Assembly: GCF_002100115.1 (NCBI RefSeq)
Contig: NZ_ANBM01000014.1
Span: 1-53,241, forward strand
Source of the DNA: Anaerovibrio sp. JC8
GTDB taxonomy: Bacteria; Bacillota; Negativicutes; Selenomonadales; Selenomonadaceae
DNA: 53,241 nt
Direction: 5' to 3'
The notes below the pieces were generated by a model. The model did not search any database. It worked only from the letters and a program-made list of their open reading frames with translations, and had not been told where the DNA came from. A program made the position numbers and the translations under genes. The stretch's first letter is position 1, and the number at the start of each line of letters is the position of its first letter. This document shows positions 26,484-35,677 of the stretch, piece after piece.

Positions 26484-27337
26484 AAAATCACTACCCTGTC
26501 AATTCCCGCCAAATCCTTGAGGACTTCACAACGGCCCCAGCCATGCTCCTCCCCCAGCTTCCTAAGGGAATCCGCCTGATTTATGCCAATTTCCAAGGCC
26601 AAAAAGCCGTCATCCTCTATCAGTTCACCAGCCTCAGCCACAAGGCGGCGGTAACAGTCCAGCCCGTCAACGCCGGCTGCCAGGGCAGACAAGGGCTCAT
26701 AATCCTTAACATTGGAATCCAAGCCCGCCATATCCCCCTCCGGAATATACGGAGGATTGGATACTATAGCCGTAAATTTCCTGTCTTTTATTGGCTCCAG
26801 CAGATCCCCCTGGTAAAATTCGATGCGGTCAGACAGCCCCAGACACTCAGCATTTTCCCTGGCCACTTCAATGGCTCCGGGGGAAATATCCACGGTCACG
26901 GCCTTTAGCTCTGGCAGATAATTTAGCAAGGAAAGGCAAATAGCCCCGGTTCCGGTGCCAATATCTGCAATGGTTCCCAAATCATCCCGGCCGATTTTCA
27001 GGCGGGAAATCACGGCTTCCACCAAAATCTCCGTATCTGGGCGGGGAATCAGGGTAGCTTCCGTAACCTTGAAGTCCAGTCCCATAAAATCCTTGTGTCC
27101 CACAATATAGGCCACCGGCTTATGCTGTACCCGTTCCTTTATGAATACCTTAAATTGAGCCAGCTCCTCCTTCGTCAGAGGCTGGTCAAAATGAACGTAA
27201 AGATGGATACGCTCCTTCTGCAAAACATGGCAGAGCAGCACCTCACCATCTAATCTGGGGGTATCCAGCCCCGCCTTGGCAAAGTACTCCTCAGTCCATT
27301 TCAGCAATTTTCCTATTGTCCAAATTTCGTCCGCCAT
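26468..27337 (-). CDS. prmC: Peptide chain release factor N5-glutamine methyltransferase
   Basis: 289 residues. Methylates the GGQ glutamine of release factors 1 and 2 with SAM. Has the N-terminal helical release-factor-binding domain, the SAM motif ADIGTGTGAICLSLL and the N-P-P-Y substrate motif (IVSNPPYIPEGDM). It lies 25 bases after prfA, whose product is its substrate, and overlaps tsaC; the prfA-prmC-tsaC order is classic. Confidence 0.96.
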   Translation of the reverse strand: MADEIWTIGKLLKWTEEYFAKAGLDTPRLDGEVLLCHVLQKERIHLYVHFDQPLTKEELAQFKVFIKERVQHKPVAYIVGHKDFMGLDFKVTEATLIPRPDTEILVEAVISRLKIGRDDLGTIADIGTGTGAICLSLLNYLPELKAVTVDISPGAIEVARENAECLGLSDRIEFYQGDLLEPIKDRKFTAIVSNPPYIPEGDMAGLDSNVKDYEPLSALAAGVDGLDCYRRLVAEAGELIEDDGFLALEIGINQADSLRKLGEEHGWGRCEVLKDLAGIDRVVILWKQK

Positions 27338-27362
27338 ACGTTCCTCAAATATCTACAAAAAA

Positions 27363-28439
27363 TTAATCTACCTGTTTCATGCGTTCCGCCTGGTCCGCTG
27401 TAATGAGTCCATTTAAAATCTCATCCAACTGGCCATCCATAACGGAATCCAGCTTATGGAGAGTCAGACCAATACGGTGGTCCGTCACCCGCCCCTGCGG
27501 GAAGTTATAGGTTCTTATGCGCTCACTTCGGTCTCCGGAGCCCACCTGACTCTTGCGGTCTGCGGCAATGGTATCCGCCTGCTCTTGCTGGGCCTGCTCC
27601 AATACCCGGGCCCTTAACACACGCATTGCCTTTTCCTTGTTTTTCAGCTGGGATTTTTCGTCCTGACACTGCACCACAATTCCCGTTGGCAGATGGGTGA
27701 TACGGATAGCCGATTCAGTCTTGTTTACATACTGGCCGCCGGCACCGCCTGCACGATAGGTATCAATGCGCAGATCCTCGTTGCGGATGTCCACGTCCAC
27801 CTCATCGGCCTCCGGCAGCACTGCCACCGTTACCGCCGAAGTATGAATACGGCCGCCGGACTCAGTAACTGGCACCCGCTGTACCCTATGGGTACCGCTC
27901 TCATATTTCAGCTTGCTGTAGGCACCATAGCCCTCAACAGCAAAGGATACCTCCTTAAAGCCGCCGATTTCCGTGGCATTGGCATCCATAATGTTAATCT
28001 TCCAGCCCTGGTTTTCGGCGTAGCGGGAATACATGCGGAACAAATCCCCCGCAAAGAGAGCTGCCTCTTCGCCGCCAACGCCGCCGCGGATTTCCACAAT
28101 AACATTCTTGTCATCGTTAGGGTCCTTGGGCAACAGCATTATAGGCAGCTCCTGGTCCAACTCCTCCTTCCGCTTTCTGAAATCTGCCAGCTCGTCCTCC
28201 ACCATGTGGCGGAACTCGTCATCATCAATGCCCTCACTGAGCATTTCCTTGTTGTCCTCAATGCCCTGGCAGACAGTCTTGTATTCACGGTAGGCCTCAA
28301 TAATGGGCTGCAATGAAGAATGCTCCCGATTATATCGCTGCCACCTATTCATATCCTCCAGCACAGACGGATCGCTGATAAGGGATTCCAGCTCCAGAAA
28401 CTTGTTCTCCACCGCCTGCAGTTTATCCATAATATTCAT
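27363..28439 (-). CDS. prfA: Peptide chain release factor 1
   Basis: 358 residues. Reads UAA and UAG and releases the peptide. GGQ is in [17 protein letters not shown]; the codon-recognition P-x-T motif is [12 protein letters not shown]. Normal length. The start at 28439 has AGAGGA upstream; a second in-frame ATG lies three codons later. It begins the operon prfA-prmC-tsaC-rpiB-glyA-upp. Confidence 0.96.
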   Translation of the reverse strand: MNIMDKLQAVENKFLELESLISDPSVLEDMNRWQRYNREHSSLQPIIEAYREYKTVCQGIEDNKEMLSEGIDDDEFRHMVEDELADFRKRKEELDQELPIMLLPKDPNDDKNVIVEIRGGVGGEEAALFAGDLFRMYSRYAENQGWKINIMDANATEIGGFKEVSFAVEGYGAYSKLKYESGTHRVQRVPVTESGGRIHTSAVTVAVLPEADEVDVDIRNEDLRIDTYRAGGAGGQYVNKTESAIRITHLPTGIVVQCQDEKSQLKNKEKAMRVLRARVLEQAQQEQADTIAADRKSQVGSGDRSERIRTYNFPQGRVTDHRIGLTLHKLDSVMDGQLDEILNGLITADQAERMKQVD

Positions 28440-28557
28440 GTATATTTTCCTCTTTACCGCTTGTATATATAAAATGAACTATCAACGAAGAAACAAATGT
28501 CTTGAACAATAGGTTGAATAGCGTTACAAAACTTTTTGTTGCCATACTTCTGTATTA

Positions 28558-28603
28558 GTGGAAAAATCATTTGTCTGAGCGTAGCGAGTTATGATTTTTA
28601 CAC
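28558..28603. repeat. Inverted repeat upstream of prfA
   Basis: GTGGAAAAATCAT and ATGATTTTTACAC form a long stem whose loop carries TGAGCGTAGCGAG, itself partly palindromic. It may terminate the yqhQ transcript; the rest of 28440-28657 shows nothing I can name. Confidence 0.45.
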
Positions 28604-28657
28604 TATATAAATGCAAGAAAAAGTTTCAGCTATGAGACCGTGTGAAAGACATTGTTT

Positions 28658-29560
28658 CTATGCTTCCAGTATATAATTGCCGGTACCGGCCGGAATTTTA
28701 TCCTCCGGCAGCACTGCCTTTACAGACTCAATGGCCACCTCTATCATGTCATCATCAGGCTCCCTGGTGGTCATATGCTGGAGCCACAGGCCCGGCTTAA
28801 TGGCCCAGCCCAGCACGCAGTTATCGGAGTTGGCGGACAGCTTGATAATCTCATAGGAGATACCCGCCACCACCGGCAGCAGTACCACACGGCTGAGAAT
28901 GCGCAGCCACAAATCCGGCCAGCCCAAAAAAGCAAAGACAAAAATACTTACCAGCATAACGATGAGCAAAAATGAGGTACCGCACCGCTTATGCAGTCTG
29001 GTATGCTTTCTCACGTTTTCAACAGTAAGGGCCTCTCCTGCCTCAAAGCAGGCAATGGTCTTATGCTCAGCCCCATGATACTGAAAAACCCGCTGGATGT
29101 CCTTCATCATGGAAATTCCCCCTATATAGCCAATAAAAATCAGCAGCCGCAGGGCCCCTTCCATCAAATTCAGAAAAACAGGATCATCGGTAATAAAGTG
29201 AAACAGCTTGGCCGCCCCAGTAGGAATGGCCACAAACAAAACCGCCGCCAGCACAAAGGCAAAAGCAATGGTTCCCGCCAGCTCCCTGTCCGTCAGCTGC
29301 TCATCCTCTTCCCCTGCCATCTGGGCAGAATAGGATAAGGAACGCAGGCCCAGTACCAGGGACTCCCCCAAGGAAACACAGCCCCTCAGCATTGGCTTTT
29401 TCAAAATCGGAAACCGCTCGCTGATGGAATTGATTGGCTTGACTTCCACTTCGATTTTTTTATCCGGTGTACGGACTGCCGTGGCAACCTTTTCCGGCCC
29501 ACGCATCATGACACCCTCAATGACGGCCTGGCCGCCTACACTGATTTTTTTCTCGCTCAT
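28658..29560 (-). CDS. yqhQ: DUF1385 family membrane protein (YqhQ)
   Basis: 300 residues. The N-terminal GGQAVIEGVMMRGP is the diagnostic DUF1385 sequence, and FQYHGAEHKTIACFEAGE is the second conserved block. Three or four membrane segments lie in the middle. Function unknown in any species; the gene is widely found next to rpmE and prfA in Firmicutes, as here. The histidine and glutamate residues in HGAEHK look like metal ligands, which is only my reading. Confidence 0.9.
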   Translation of the reverse strand: MSEKKISVGGQAVIEGVMMRGPEKVATAVRTPDKKIEVEVKPINSISERFPILKKPMLRGCVSLGESLVLGLRSLSYSAQMAGEEDEQLTDRELAGTIAFAFVLAAVLFVAIPTGAAKLFHFITDDPVFLNLMEGALRLLIFIGYIGGISMMKDIQRVFQYHGAEHKTIACFEAGEALTVENVRKHTRLHKRCGTSFLLIVMLVSIFVFAFLGWPDLWLRILSRVVLLPVVAGISYEIIKLSANSDNCVLGWAIKPGLWLQHMTTREPDDDMIEVAIESVKAVLPEDKIPAGTGNYILEA

Positions 29561-29680
29561 ATTACTTTCCTCATAAATCTATATCATTTTCTGCCAATGG
29601 GCAGAAAGAACTTTTCAAAAATATTTCCACATATACAAATGAGCAGAGCATTTCTGCCCTGCTCATTGATAATTGAGTTA

Positions 29681-29878
29681 TTACTTTGCGTAACGCTTGT
29701 TGAACTTCTCAATACGACCACCAGCTGCGATATCGCGCTGACGACCAGTGAAGAAAGGATGGCACTTGGAGCAAACATCAACTCTCAGCTCCTCCTTGGT
29801 GGAACCGGTAGTAAAGGTGTTGCCGCAACCGCAAATAACCTTTGCCTCATGGAATTCTGGATGAATACCTGCCTTCAT
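29681..29878 (-). CDS. rpmE: 50S ribosomal protein L31
   Basis: 65 residues. The zinc-type (C+) form: C-G-C in VICGCGNTF and C-S-K-C in [12 protein letters not shown] supply four ligands. Ends in the usual [11 protein letters not shown]. The long frame to 30046 includes the leader and is rejected; the start at 29878 is the only one giving a normal L31. The transcript begins near 30008, giving a leader of about 130 nt with a CAAGTC/GACTTG hairpin (29917-29939), which may be an autoregulatory L31 leader. Confidence 0.95.
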   Translation of the reverse strand: MKAGIHPEFHEAKVICGCGNTFTTGSTKEELRVDVCSKCHPFFTGRQRDIAAGGRIEKFNKRYAK

Positions 29879-29916
29879 TCTATACACCTCGCTTTTCCCC
29901 ATAATTGGGAGAATTA

Positions 29917-29939
29917 CAAGTCCTCTCTGCGAAGACTTG
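29917..29939 (-). promoter_or_regulatory. Hairpin in the rpmE leader
   Basis: Minus strand CAAGTC and GACTTG pair across a purine-rich loop in a 130-nt untranslated leader; L31 genes in several phyla are controlled by binding of L31 to such leaders. No consensus was checked. Confidence 0.35.
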
Positions 29940-30014
29940 GTCCGACGTTGCTTCCCAAATAGGGGCAAAGCCGAAAAAATCAACTTTTTAGACGCACTGC
30001 GCCTAACTTGTGAT

Positions 30015-30043
30015 ATTATAACACACCGACTATACCCATGCAA
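30015..30043 (-). promoter_or_regulatory. rpmE promoter
   Basis: Minus strand TTGCAT (30038-30043), 17 bases, TATAAT (30015-30020). Confidence 0.75.
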
Positions 30044-30064
30044 CATTTTCTGCAGAAAAAATTC

Positions 30065-30093
30065 TTGAAAAAAAACTGCTTTTCTACCATAAT
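30065..30093 (+). promoter_or_regulatory. Promoter of the ClpX-like gene
   Basis: TTGAAA (30065-30070), 17 bases, CATAAT (30088-30093), about 65 bases before the ATG; divergent from the rpmE promoter. Confidence 0.65.
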
Positions 30094-30159
30094 ATGTAGT
30101 AGACTTTTTTGAAGCAATATTAAGTATTTGTATATAGAAAGGTACGAGGTAGACACTTT

Positions 30160-31446
30160 ATGAACAGCAACGACCCTACAATTACCTGCAGCATCTGCAA
30201 GCGAAAGGTAGTGGCCAAAACCCAGTACGACGTGCCAATTTACGACCCACGTTCAGGCTTTTCTCTTTGTGCCAACTGCATAAAGGATATATATCACCTT
30301 ATTGAGGACCACAAGGAGGAGGAAGAAGCCCAGCAGCACATTGAAACGGAAAAAGCCATCAACGAAGAGCTGAACCGTATCAGGCCTCATCTGGTAAAGG
30401 AGTATCTGGATCAGTTTATCATCAACCAGGATCAGGCCAAAAAGGTGCTTTCCGTGGCCATCTACAACCACTACAAGCGGATGAAATACGGCTTCCAGCA
30501 TCCGGAGGACGACGGTGACGATATCGAAAAATCCAACGTAATTATCCTGGGGCCATCCGGCTGCGGTAAAACCGCCCTTCTCTCCCATCTGGCCCGCATG
30601 CTGGACATTCCATTTGCCGTAACTGATGCCTCCAGCCTTACTGAGGCCGGCTTCGTAGGTGCCGACGTGGAGGTAGCTGTCCGCAACCTTTATTACGCCG
30701 CCGACAAGGACATCAGCCGCTGTGAGCACGGCATTATTTATCTTGACGAATTTGATAAAATCGCCCGCAAATCCGGTGAAAACAACACCATCACCGCGGA
30801 CCCGGGCCATGAAGGCGTTCAGCAGGCCCTGCTGAAAATGCTGGAAGGCAACGTGGTGGAATTCACTGCCCGTGGCCAGCGCAAGCATCCTGAGGCCCCA
30901 ACCATCAAGGTGGATACCAAGAACATTCTCTTTATTGTAGGCGGTGCCTTTGTGGGTATCGACAAGATTATTGCCAAGCGCCTGAGAAAGAATGATGCCA
31001 ATATGGGCTTCAACTCCAAGGTAGAGGGCAAGAACGACAAGCCAAAGTTTGATGAGCTGATTCACCAGACTACGCCGGAGGACCTGATGAAATTCGGCAT
31101 TATTCCGGAAATAATTGGCCGACTGCCAATTATCTGTACCCTGGAAAATCTTGATGAGGATGCTCTGTTGCGGATCCTCACTGAGCCAAAGAATGCTCCT
31201 GTAAAGCAGTATCAGAAGCTCATGGAAATGGACAATGTACAGCTGGAATTTGATGAGGACGCCCTGCGGGCTGTAGCCAAGAAAGCCATTGAACGCAAGA
31301 CCGGCGCCCGTTCCCTGAAGGGCATCATCGAAGACACCATGCTGGATGTAATGTTTGACATCCCCCGCTCCGATGACAACCGCAGGGTTACCATTACTGC
31401 AGACTGCATAAACAATGGTGCGGAGCCTACCATTGAAAAAATCTGA
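30160..31446 (+). CDS. ClpX-family AAA+ unfoldase (divergent paralogue)
   Basis: 428 residues. The order is that of ClpX: zinc finger (C10, C13, C37, C40), Walker A GPSGCGKT (131-138), Walker B YLDEFD (196-199 acidic), EGVQQALLKMLEG, and the RKH pore motif (241-243). Differences from canonical ClpX are the spacer inside the zinc finger, GFVGADV in place of GYVGEDV, Phe in D-E-F-D where Ile is usual, GGAFVGI, and MGF (282-284) where the ClpP-binding loop normally reads IGF. No clpP is nearby. It may unfold proteins for ClpP or act alone. Confidence 0.85.
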   Translation: MNSNDPTITCSICKRKVVAKTQYDVPIYDPRSGFSLCANCIKDIYHLIEDHKEEEEAQQHIETEKAINEELNRIRPHLVKEYLDQFIINQDQAKKVLSVAIYNHYKRMKYGFQHPEDDGDDIEKSNVIILGPSGCGKTALLSHLARMLDIPFAVTDASSLTEAGFVGADVEVAVRNLYYAADKDISRCEHGIIYLDEFDKIARKSGENNTITADPGHEGVQQALLKMLEGNVVEFTARGQRKHPEAPTIKVDTKNILFIVGGAFVGIDKIIAKRLRKNDANMGFNSKVEGKNDKPKFDELIHQTTPEDLMKFGIIPEIIGRLPIICTLENLDEDALLRILTEPKNAPVKQYQKLMEMDNVQLEFDEDALRAVAKKAIERKTGARSLKGIIEDTMLDVMFDIPRSDDNRRVTITADCINNGAEPTIEKI

Positions 31447-31457
31447 TAATAAATAAA

Positions 31458-31508
31458 AGAAGCTCAGTCATGACCAAACATCGTGGTCAAAGACTGAACT
31501 TCTTTTTT
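31458..31508. terminator. Bidirectional terminator between the clpX-like gene and the hybrid kinase
   Basis: GAAGCTCAGTC...GACTGAACTTC with TGACCA/TGGTCA inside forms a long hairpin; T runs lie on the plus-strand side (CTTCTTTTTT) and A runs on the other. The two genes are convergent. Confidence 0.8.
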
Positions 31509-31521
31509 ATTGTTTAAAATA

Positions 31522-33177
31522 TCAGCTTTCCGAATGACGGACCAGCTCACCCCGAAGGGCCTTTTCAATGCTTCTGTACAGCTCTTCCACATTAATAGGC
31601 TTCGTAAGATGGGCATTCATGCCATGCTCGAAGGATTGGCGTATGTCCTCATCCCGGGCATTGGCCGTCAGTGCCAAAATTGGCACCTTTTTACTGTCGG
31701 ATTTTCCGGAGGTTCTTATTTTCTTGGTGGCAATCAGGCCATCCATGTACGGCATCCTTACGTCCATCAATATGAGGTCATAGGTACCCGGTGCATTGGA
31801 CATGTACTGACTCAAGGCCTCCTGGCCATTTTCTGCCGTATCAACCACCATGCCCCTGGCCAGCAGCAGCTGCTTGCCAATCTCCAGATTTATCTCATTA
31901 TCCTCAGCCAGCAGCACTCTCCGGCCACGGCAGATATCTTCCTCATCGTCCTTAGGCTTATATGTAGAGGTAGCCACATCCAGATCCACATTTATGCGGA
32001 AGGTGGTTCCCACACCCTTGGCACTGTCAAAGTCTATAATGCCACCCATTTTCTTGACGATATGGTTACAGATGGCCAGCCCCAACCCGGAACCGCCATA
32101 AATATTGCTGTTGCCTGTATACTCCTGGGAAAATGCCTCAAACACCTTCGGCTTAAATTCATCCTCTATTCCCACCCCTGTATCCTTTACGGAAAACTCC
32201 AGGGACTGGCGGCCATATTTCTCGGCAAGGCACTTAACACCAAGGGTGACACTGCCAAAGCGCTGGGTAAATTTAATGGCATTGTTAAGGACATTCTTAA
32301 GGACCTGACGCATTCTGTCAGCATCAAAGCGGAAGCACTTGGCCACATTAGGGTCCAGCTCCAGCTGGAAATTTATCTTCTTGGCATAGGCATCAGCCCT
32401 GGCCTTCTCTGCCACCGTATCTATAAACGGCTGGAAAAGAACTACGTCACTGTTGAGCTGAATACTGTTCTGCTCCACATGGGACAGGGCCAGCACATTT
32501 TCAATCATGTCCAGCAGTATCTTGGAAGAATCCTCTATCTTGTCAAGGCAATACTTAACATAGTCCTTCTGATCGGAGCGGTCCTTACCCAGCCCCGTCA
32601 TACCCACAATGGTATTCAGTGGAGTCCGTATCTCCCGGCTCATCTGGAACAGCAGCTGTGACTTGGCCTTGCTGACAGTTTCCGCATGCTTCAAAGCCCC
32701 CCGCAGGGCATCCTGCATCTGACGGTTTTCAGTGGTAATCTCGGTAATATCCGTCTGAACCGCCACCAGAGTGCTCTTTTCCTTCCTGTCCAGATAGCGA
32801 AGGGTCAGCTTCTTGTACTGCAGTGGACTGCGAATATCACGGTACATCTTGAAGGTGCCGGTAAATTCACCAAACATGTTAACCGTCTCAACAATATTGG
32901 AAAGCTGCAGCATTCTGTGGCAAATGCTCCTGTCCTCCTCCGGCATATGCTCATCAATAAGCTCACCGATTTTCTCATCGTAATCAAAAACCAGCTCCCC
33001 ATCGTCATCAAAAAAGGAACAATTATGTCTTACGATACGCATTTTGCCGGAATTAACATCAATGTAACCGATAAAATCCGCATTATCGTGGATGGCCCGT
33101 TCAACAACCAGGCTCTCCATATCAGCTCCGGCCATTCCACTATTAGTTTCTTTTTCCTTTACATTGTTTTCGCTCAT
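31522..33177 (-). CDS. Hybrid sensor kinase/response regulator lacking the phosphoacceptor His
   Basis: 551 residues, no membrane segment. Order: a PAS-like N-terminus (about 25-150), a dimerisation helix (172-235), a HATPase domain (N box NNAIKFTQ near 298; D-T-G-V-G-I 332-337; GGSGLGLAI 361-369) and a receiver (E425/D426, D472, K526). In the dimerisation helix the H-box reads MSREIRTPLN, so R181 replaces the expected histidine. ATP-binding boxes and the receiver Asp look intact. It follows aroF on the same strand and may be in one transcript with pheA and aroF. Signal unknown. Confidence 0.85.
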   Translation of the reverse strand: MSENNVKEKETNSGMAGADMESLVVERAIHDNADFIGYIDVNSGKMRIVRHNCSFFDDDGELVFDYDEKIGELIDEHMPEEDRSICHRMLQLSNIVETVNMFGEFTGTFKMYRDIRSPLQYKKLTLRYLDRKEKSTLVAVQTDITEITTENRQMQDALRGALKHAETVSKAKSQLLFQMSREIRTPLNTIVGMTGLGKDRSDQKDYVKYCLDKIEDSSKILLDMIENVLALSHVEQNSIQLNSDVVLFQPFIDTVAEKARADAYAKKINFQLELDPNVAKCFRFDADRMRQVLKNVLNNAIKFTQRFGSVTLGVKCLAEKYGRQSLEFSVKDTGVGIEDEFKPKVFEAFSQEYTGNSNIYGGSGLGLAICNHIVKKMGGIIDFDSAKGVGTTFRINVDLDVATSTYKPKDDEEDICRGRRVLLAEDNEINLEIGKQLLLARGMVVDTAENGQEALSQYMSNAPGTYDLILMDVRMPYMDGLIATKKIRTSGKSDSKKVPILALTANARDEDIRQSFEHGMNAHLTKPINVEELYRSIEKALRGELVRHSES

Positions 33178-33230
33178 ATAAACATTCCCACCTATTTAAA
33201 ATTGCTTTCACAAACAGTTTTAAAATATGA

Positions 33231-34265
33231 TTATCCAATATCACGTATTGCCAGGCCTGACTCCTGCAAAAAAGCCGCCAGCCTGTTGACGCCACTCATT
33301 ATATCCCTGTAATGCTCCGGGGTTAGGGACTGAGGACCATCCGAAAGGGCCTTGGCAGGATCCGGGTGCATCTCCATCATAAGCCCGTCCGCGCCGGCAG
33401 CCACTGCCGCAAAGGCCATCGGCTTCACCATGCGCCATTTACCGGTGCCATGACTTGGATCCACAATGATAGGCAAGTGTGACAAATGCTTGACTGCTGC
33501 TACCGCACTCAAATCCAGGGTGTTCCGGGTATATTCCTCATAGCTTCTTATACCACGTTCACACAGAATAACCTGCTCGTTGCCCTCGCTCATAATATAC
33601 TCGGCTGCATTCAGCCACTCATCTATGGTGGCTGATATACCACGCTTCAGCAGAACAGGCTTCTCCTGCCGCCCCACTTCCTTCAGGAGGCGGAAATTCT
33701 GCATGTTCCTTGCTCCCACCTGCAGTACATCCACATACTCGGCAACCTTTTTTACGTTCTCAACCTCTGTAACCTCTGACACTATTCTAAGCCCGGTACG
33801 TTCCCTGGCCTCGGCCAGATATTTTAGCCCCAGCTCCTCCAAGCCCTGGAAGGAATATGGCGAGGTTCTTGGCTTGTAGGCACCGCCCCTTAAAAACTGG
33901 GCACCACCTGATTTTACAATGTCGGCAGCCGCCATTATCTGTTCCTTGGATTCTACGGCACAAGGACCGGCTATGGCTATCAGATTGCCATCACCGATTT
34001 TGATTCCATCCACATCAATGACAGTAGGCTGTGGATGATACTCACGGCTGACCAGCTTATAACTCTTGGAAATACTCACTGCTTTTTCTACACCTTCAAG
34101 TGACTCCACGTTAAGACAGCACATCTTTTCACGGTCACCTATAACACCTATTATTGTCTGGAACTCTCCCTCCATAATCTTGGCGGACAGCCCGTTGTAT
34201 TCAATTGCCCTGATAACATCCTGAATGCTTTTTTCATCAGCACCGGAACGCATAATAATAACCAT
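33231..34265 (-). CDS. aroF: 3-deoxy-7-phosphoheptulonate (DAHP) synthase, AroF/AroA(Q) type
   Basis: 344 residues. Condenses PEP and erythrose 4-phosphate, the first step to aromatic amino acids. An N-terminal ferredoxin-like domain (1-70) of the kind that mediates feedback precedes the barrel, with [28 protein letters not shown] and [10 protein letters not shown] as landmarks. The start is the ATG at 34265 with AGAGAGG; a TTG directly before it is in frame. It follows pheA by about 28 bases, so the pair forms a phenylalanine-biased aromatic operon. Confidence 0.95.
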   Translation of the reverse strand: MVIIMRSGADEKSIQDVIRAIEYNGLSAKIMEGEFQTIIGVIGDREKMCCLNVESLEGVEKAVSISKSYKLVSREYHPQPTVIDVDGIKIGDGNLIAIAGPCAVESKEQIMAAADIVKSGGAQFLRGGAYKPRTSPYSFQGLEELGLKYLAEARERTGLRIVSEVTEVENVKKVAEYVDVLQVGARNMQNFRLLKEVGRQEKPVLLKRGISATIDEWLNAAEYIMSEGNEQVILCERGIRSYEEYTRNTLDLSAVAAVKHLSHLPIIVDPSHGTGKWRMVKPMAFAAVAAGADGLMMEMHPDPAKALSDGPQSLTPEHYRDIMSGVNRLAAFLQESGLAIRDIG

Positions 34266-34293
34266 CAAATACCTCTCTTAGTTTACTATTATA

Positions 34294-35160
34294 TCACTTA
34301 CATACCCCATCCGTCCTGTTATCTGCATAAATAACAGGGAAACGGCCCGGATTTTTCAGCCATACACTCTTACGGCGGATGCCCTGCATGGCCGCATCCA
34401 GATTAACGAACCGCTTCGGAACATCCACATCAAAAAAGAAAATGTACTCTCCCAGACCTGTTCTGGCCGGACGGGACTCGATTCTGGTCATATTTACGTC
34501 TCTGGTGGCCATTTCCAGCAACACCTCGCAAAGTCGGCCTGCATCCTTGCCGTCAATCTGGCAGATAATAAGGGTCTTTTCCTCTGGCAGCTCTGCCCTG
34601 TAATCCTTGCGGGCCAGCTGATAAAACCGGGTGGAATTATTCTGCCGGTCCTCTATGTTGTGAGCCAAGGCCACCAGACCGTTCATCTCTCCGGCTCTCT
34701 CCGTACAGATAGCCGCCCAGCCACTGTCGGCCGGCATGTTGCCTACATGGGTGGCGGCAGCAGCACTGCTTACCACGGCCTCCTGCTCCGCTTCAGGATA
34801 GTGATTCATCAGATATTCCCGGCACTGGGCCAGAGGCTGGGCATGGGACAAAATTTTGGTTATTTTCGTATCAGTGCTTTTTGCCATGAGGTGATTGTGA
34901 ACCCCCCAGATCAGCTCACGGATAACCTTCAGCCCGTCGCTGTTGGCCAGGGTATCAAGAGTGATATTTATGGAGCCCTCAATGGAATTTTCCACGGGCA
35001 CCAGACAGGTATCCACTGCCCCTGTCTCCACTGCATGAATAGCCGTATAAATATTGTTCAACGGTACCAGCTCACACCGTTCCGGAAGCTGTTCATTCAG
35101 ATATAATGCCGCCGCCTCACTGTGAGTGCCAACGGGACCCAAATAACCTAATTTTTCCAC
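34294..35160 (-). CDS. pheA: Prephenate dehydratase
   Basis: 288 residues starting at a GTG with GGTGG upstream. Turns prephenate into phenylpyruvate. YLGPVGTHSEAAAL opens the PDT domain, VPVENSIEGS and N-S-T-R-F (the catalytic T-R-F/D-like motif) are seen, and an ACT domain follows with the E-S-R-P phenylalanine-binding motif (MTRIESRPARTGLGEY). No chorismate mutase domain, so the mutase must be elsewhere. It is first in pheA-aroF and divergent from korDABC. Confidence 0.95.
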   Translation of the reverse strand: MEKLGYLGPVGTHSEAAALYLNEQLPERCELVPLNNIYTAIHAVETGAVDTCLVPVENSIEGSINITLDTLANSDGLKVIRELIWGVHNHLMAKSTDTKITKILSHAQPLAQCREYLMNHYPEAEQEAVVSSAAAATHVGNMPADSGWAAICTERAGEMNGLVALAHNIEDRQNNSTRFYQLARKDYRAELPEEKTLIICQIDGKDAGRLCEVLLEMATRDVNMTRIESRPARTGLGEYIFFFDVDVPKRFVNLDAAMQGIRRKSVWLKNPGRFPVIYADNRTDGVCK

Positions 35161-35202
35161 TTACAAACCACCCATCTATACAATAAAAACATAATAAAAT
35201 TA

Positions 35203-35259
35203 TTGTAACATTTTAGAATTATTATATAATTATTGCCAATTTTACGCAATAATGTTACA
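35203..35259. promoter_or_regulatory. pheA promoter with flanking inverted repeat
   Basis: Minus strand TTGCGT (35244-35249), 17 bases, TATAAT (35221-35226). TTGTAACATT (35203-35212) and AATGTTACA (35251-35259) are inverted repeats bracketing it, a plausible operator. Confidence 0.55.
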
Positions 35260-35276
35260 TCTTTACGTACAATATA

Positions 35277-35305
35277 TTGACATATGTTTTTCACATTGCT
35301 ATATT
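35277..35305 (+). promoter_or_regulatory. Promoter for korDABC
   Basis: TTGACA (35277-35282), 17 bases, TATATT (35300-35305), about 170 bases before korD. Additional TATAAT-like hexamers (for example near 35395) could give a second start. The 35161-35476 gap holds these promoters and is very A/T-rich, with no gene. Confidence 0.6.
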
Positions 35306-35476
35306 TTGATATAACTTTTCTGATATAGTATCCATTAAAATTGTTTATATTGTCAAAAATGTTTGATAAATTTATTAAATATTATAAAAATTCTGTTATA
35401 ATCTAGTTAAGAGTCCGTCATTGGATTATTCTGATGGATTGCCAAGTGTATTATTTGAGTAATTGGAGGGGAGAAA

Positions 35477-35677
35477 ATGAATTCCGAAATTACTATCAAG
35501 CTGCCACGGTGTAAGGGGTGCGGTATCTGTGTGGCTTTTTGCCCTAAACAGGTTCTTGCCGTGGACGAGCTGGGAAAGGTAATGGTAGTAAATGCCGATG
35601 CCTGTATCGCCTGTGGTCAGTGCGAACTTCGTTGCCCAGATTATGCAATTTTTGTAGATAAGAAGGTGAAGGCATGA
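35477..35677 (+). CDS. korD: 2-oxoacid:ferredoxin oxidoreductase, delta (ferredoxin) subunit
   Basis: 66 residues with two 4Fe-4S motifs: C-K-G-C-G-I-C-V-A-F-C-P and C-I-A-C-G-Q-C-E-L-R-C-P. It carries electrons out of the enzyme. GGAGGGGAG precedes the start. It overlaps korA by four bases (ATGA). Confidence 0.93.
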   Translation: MNSEITIKLPRCKGCGICVAFCPKQVLAVDELGKVMVVNADACIACGQCELRCPDYAIFVDKKVKA

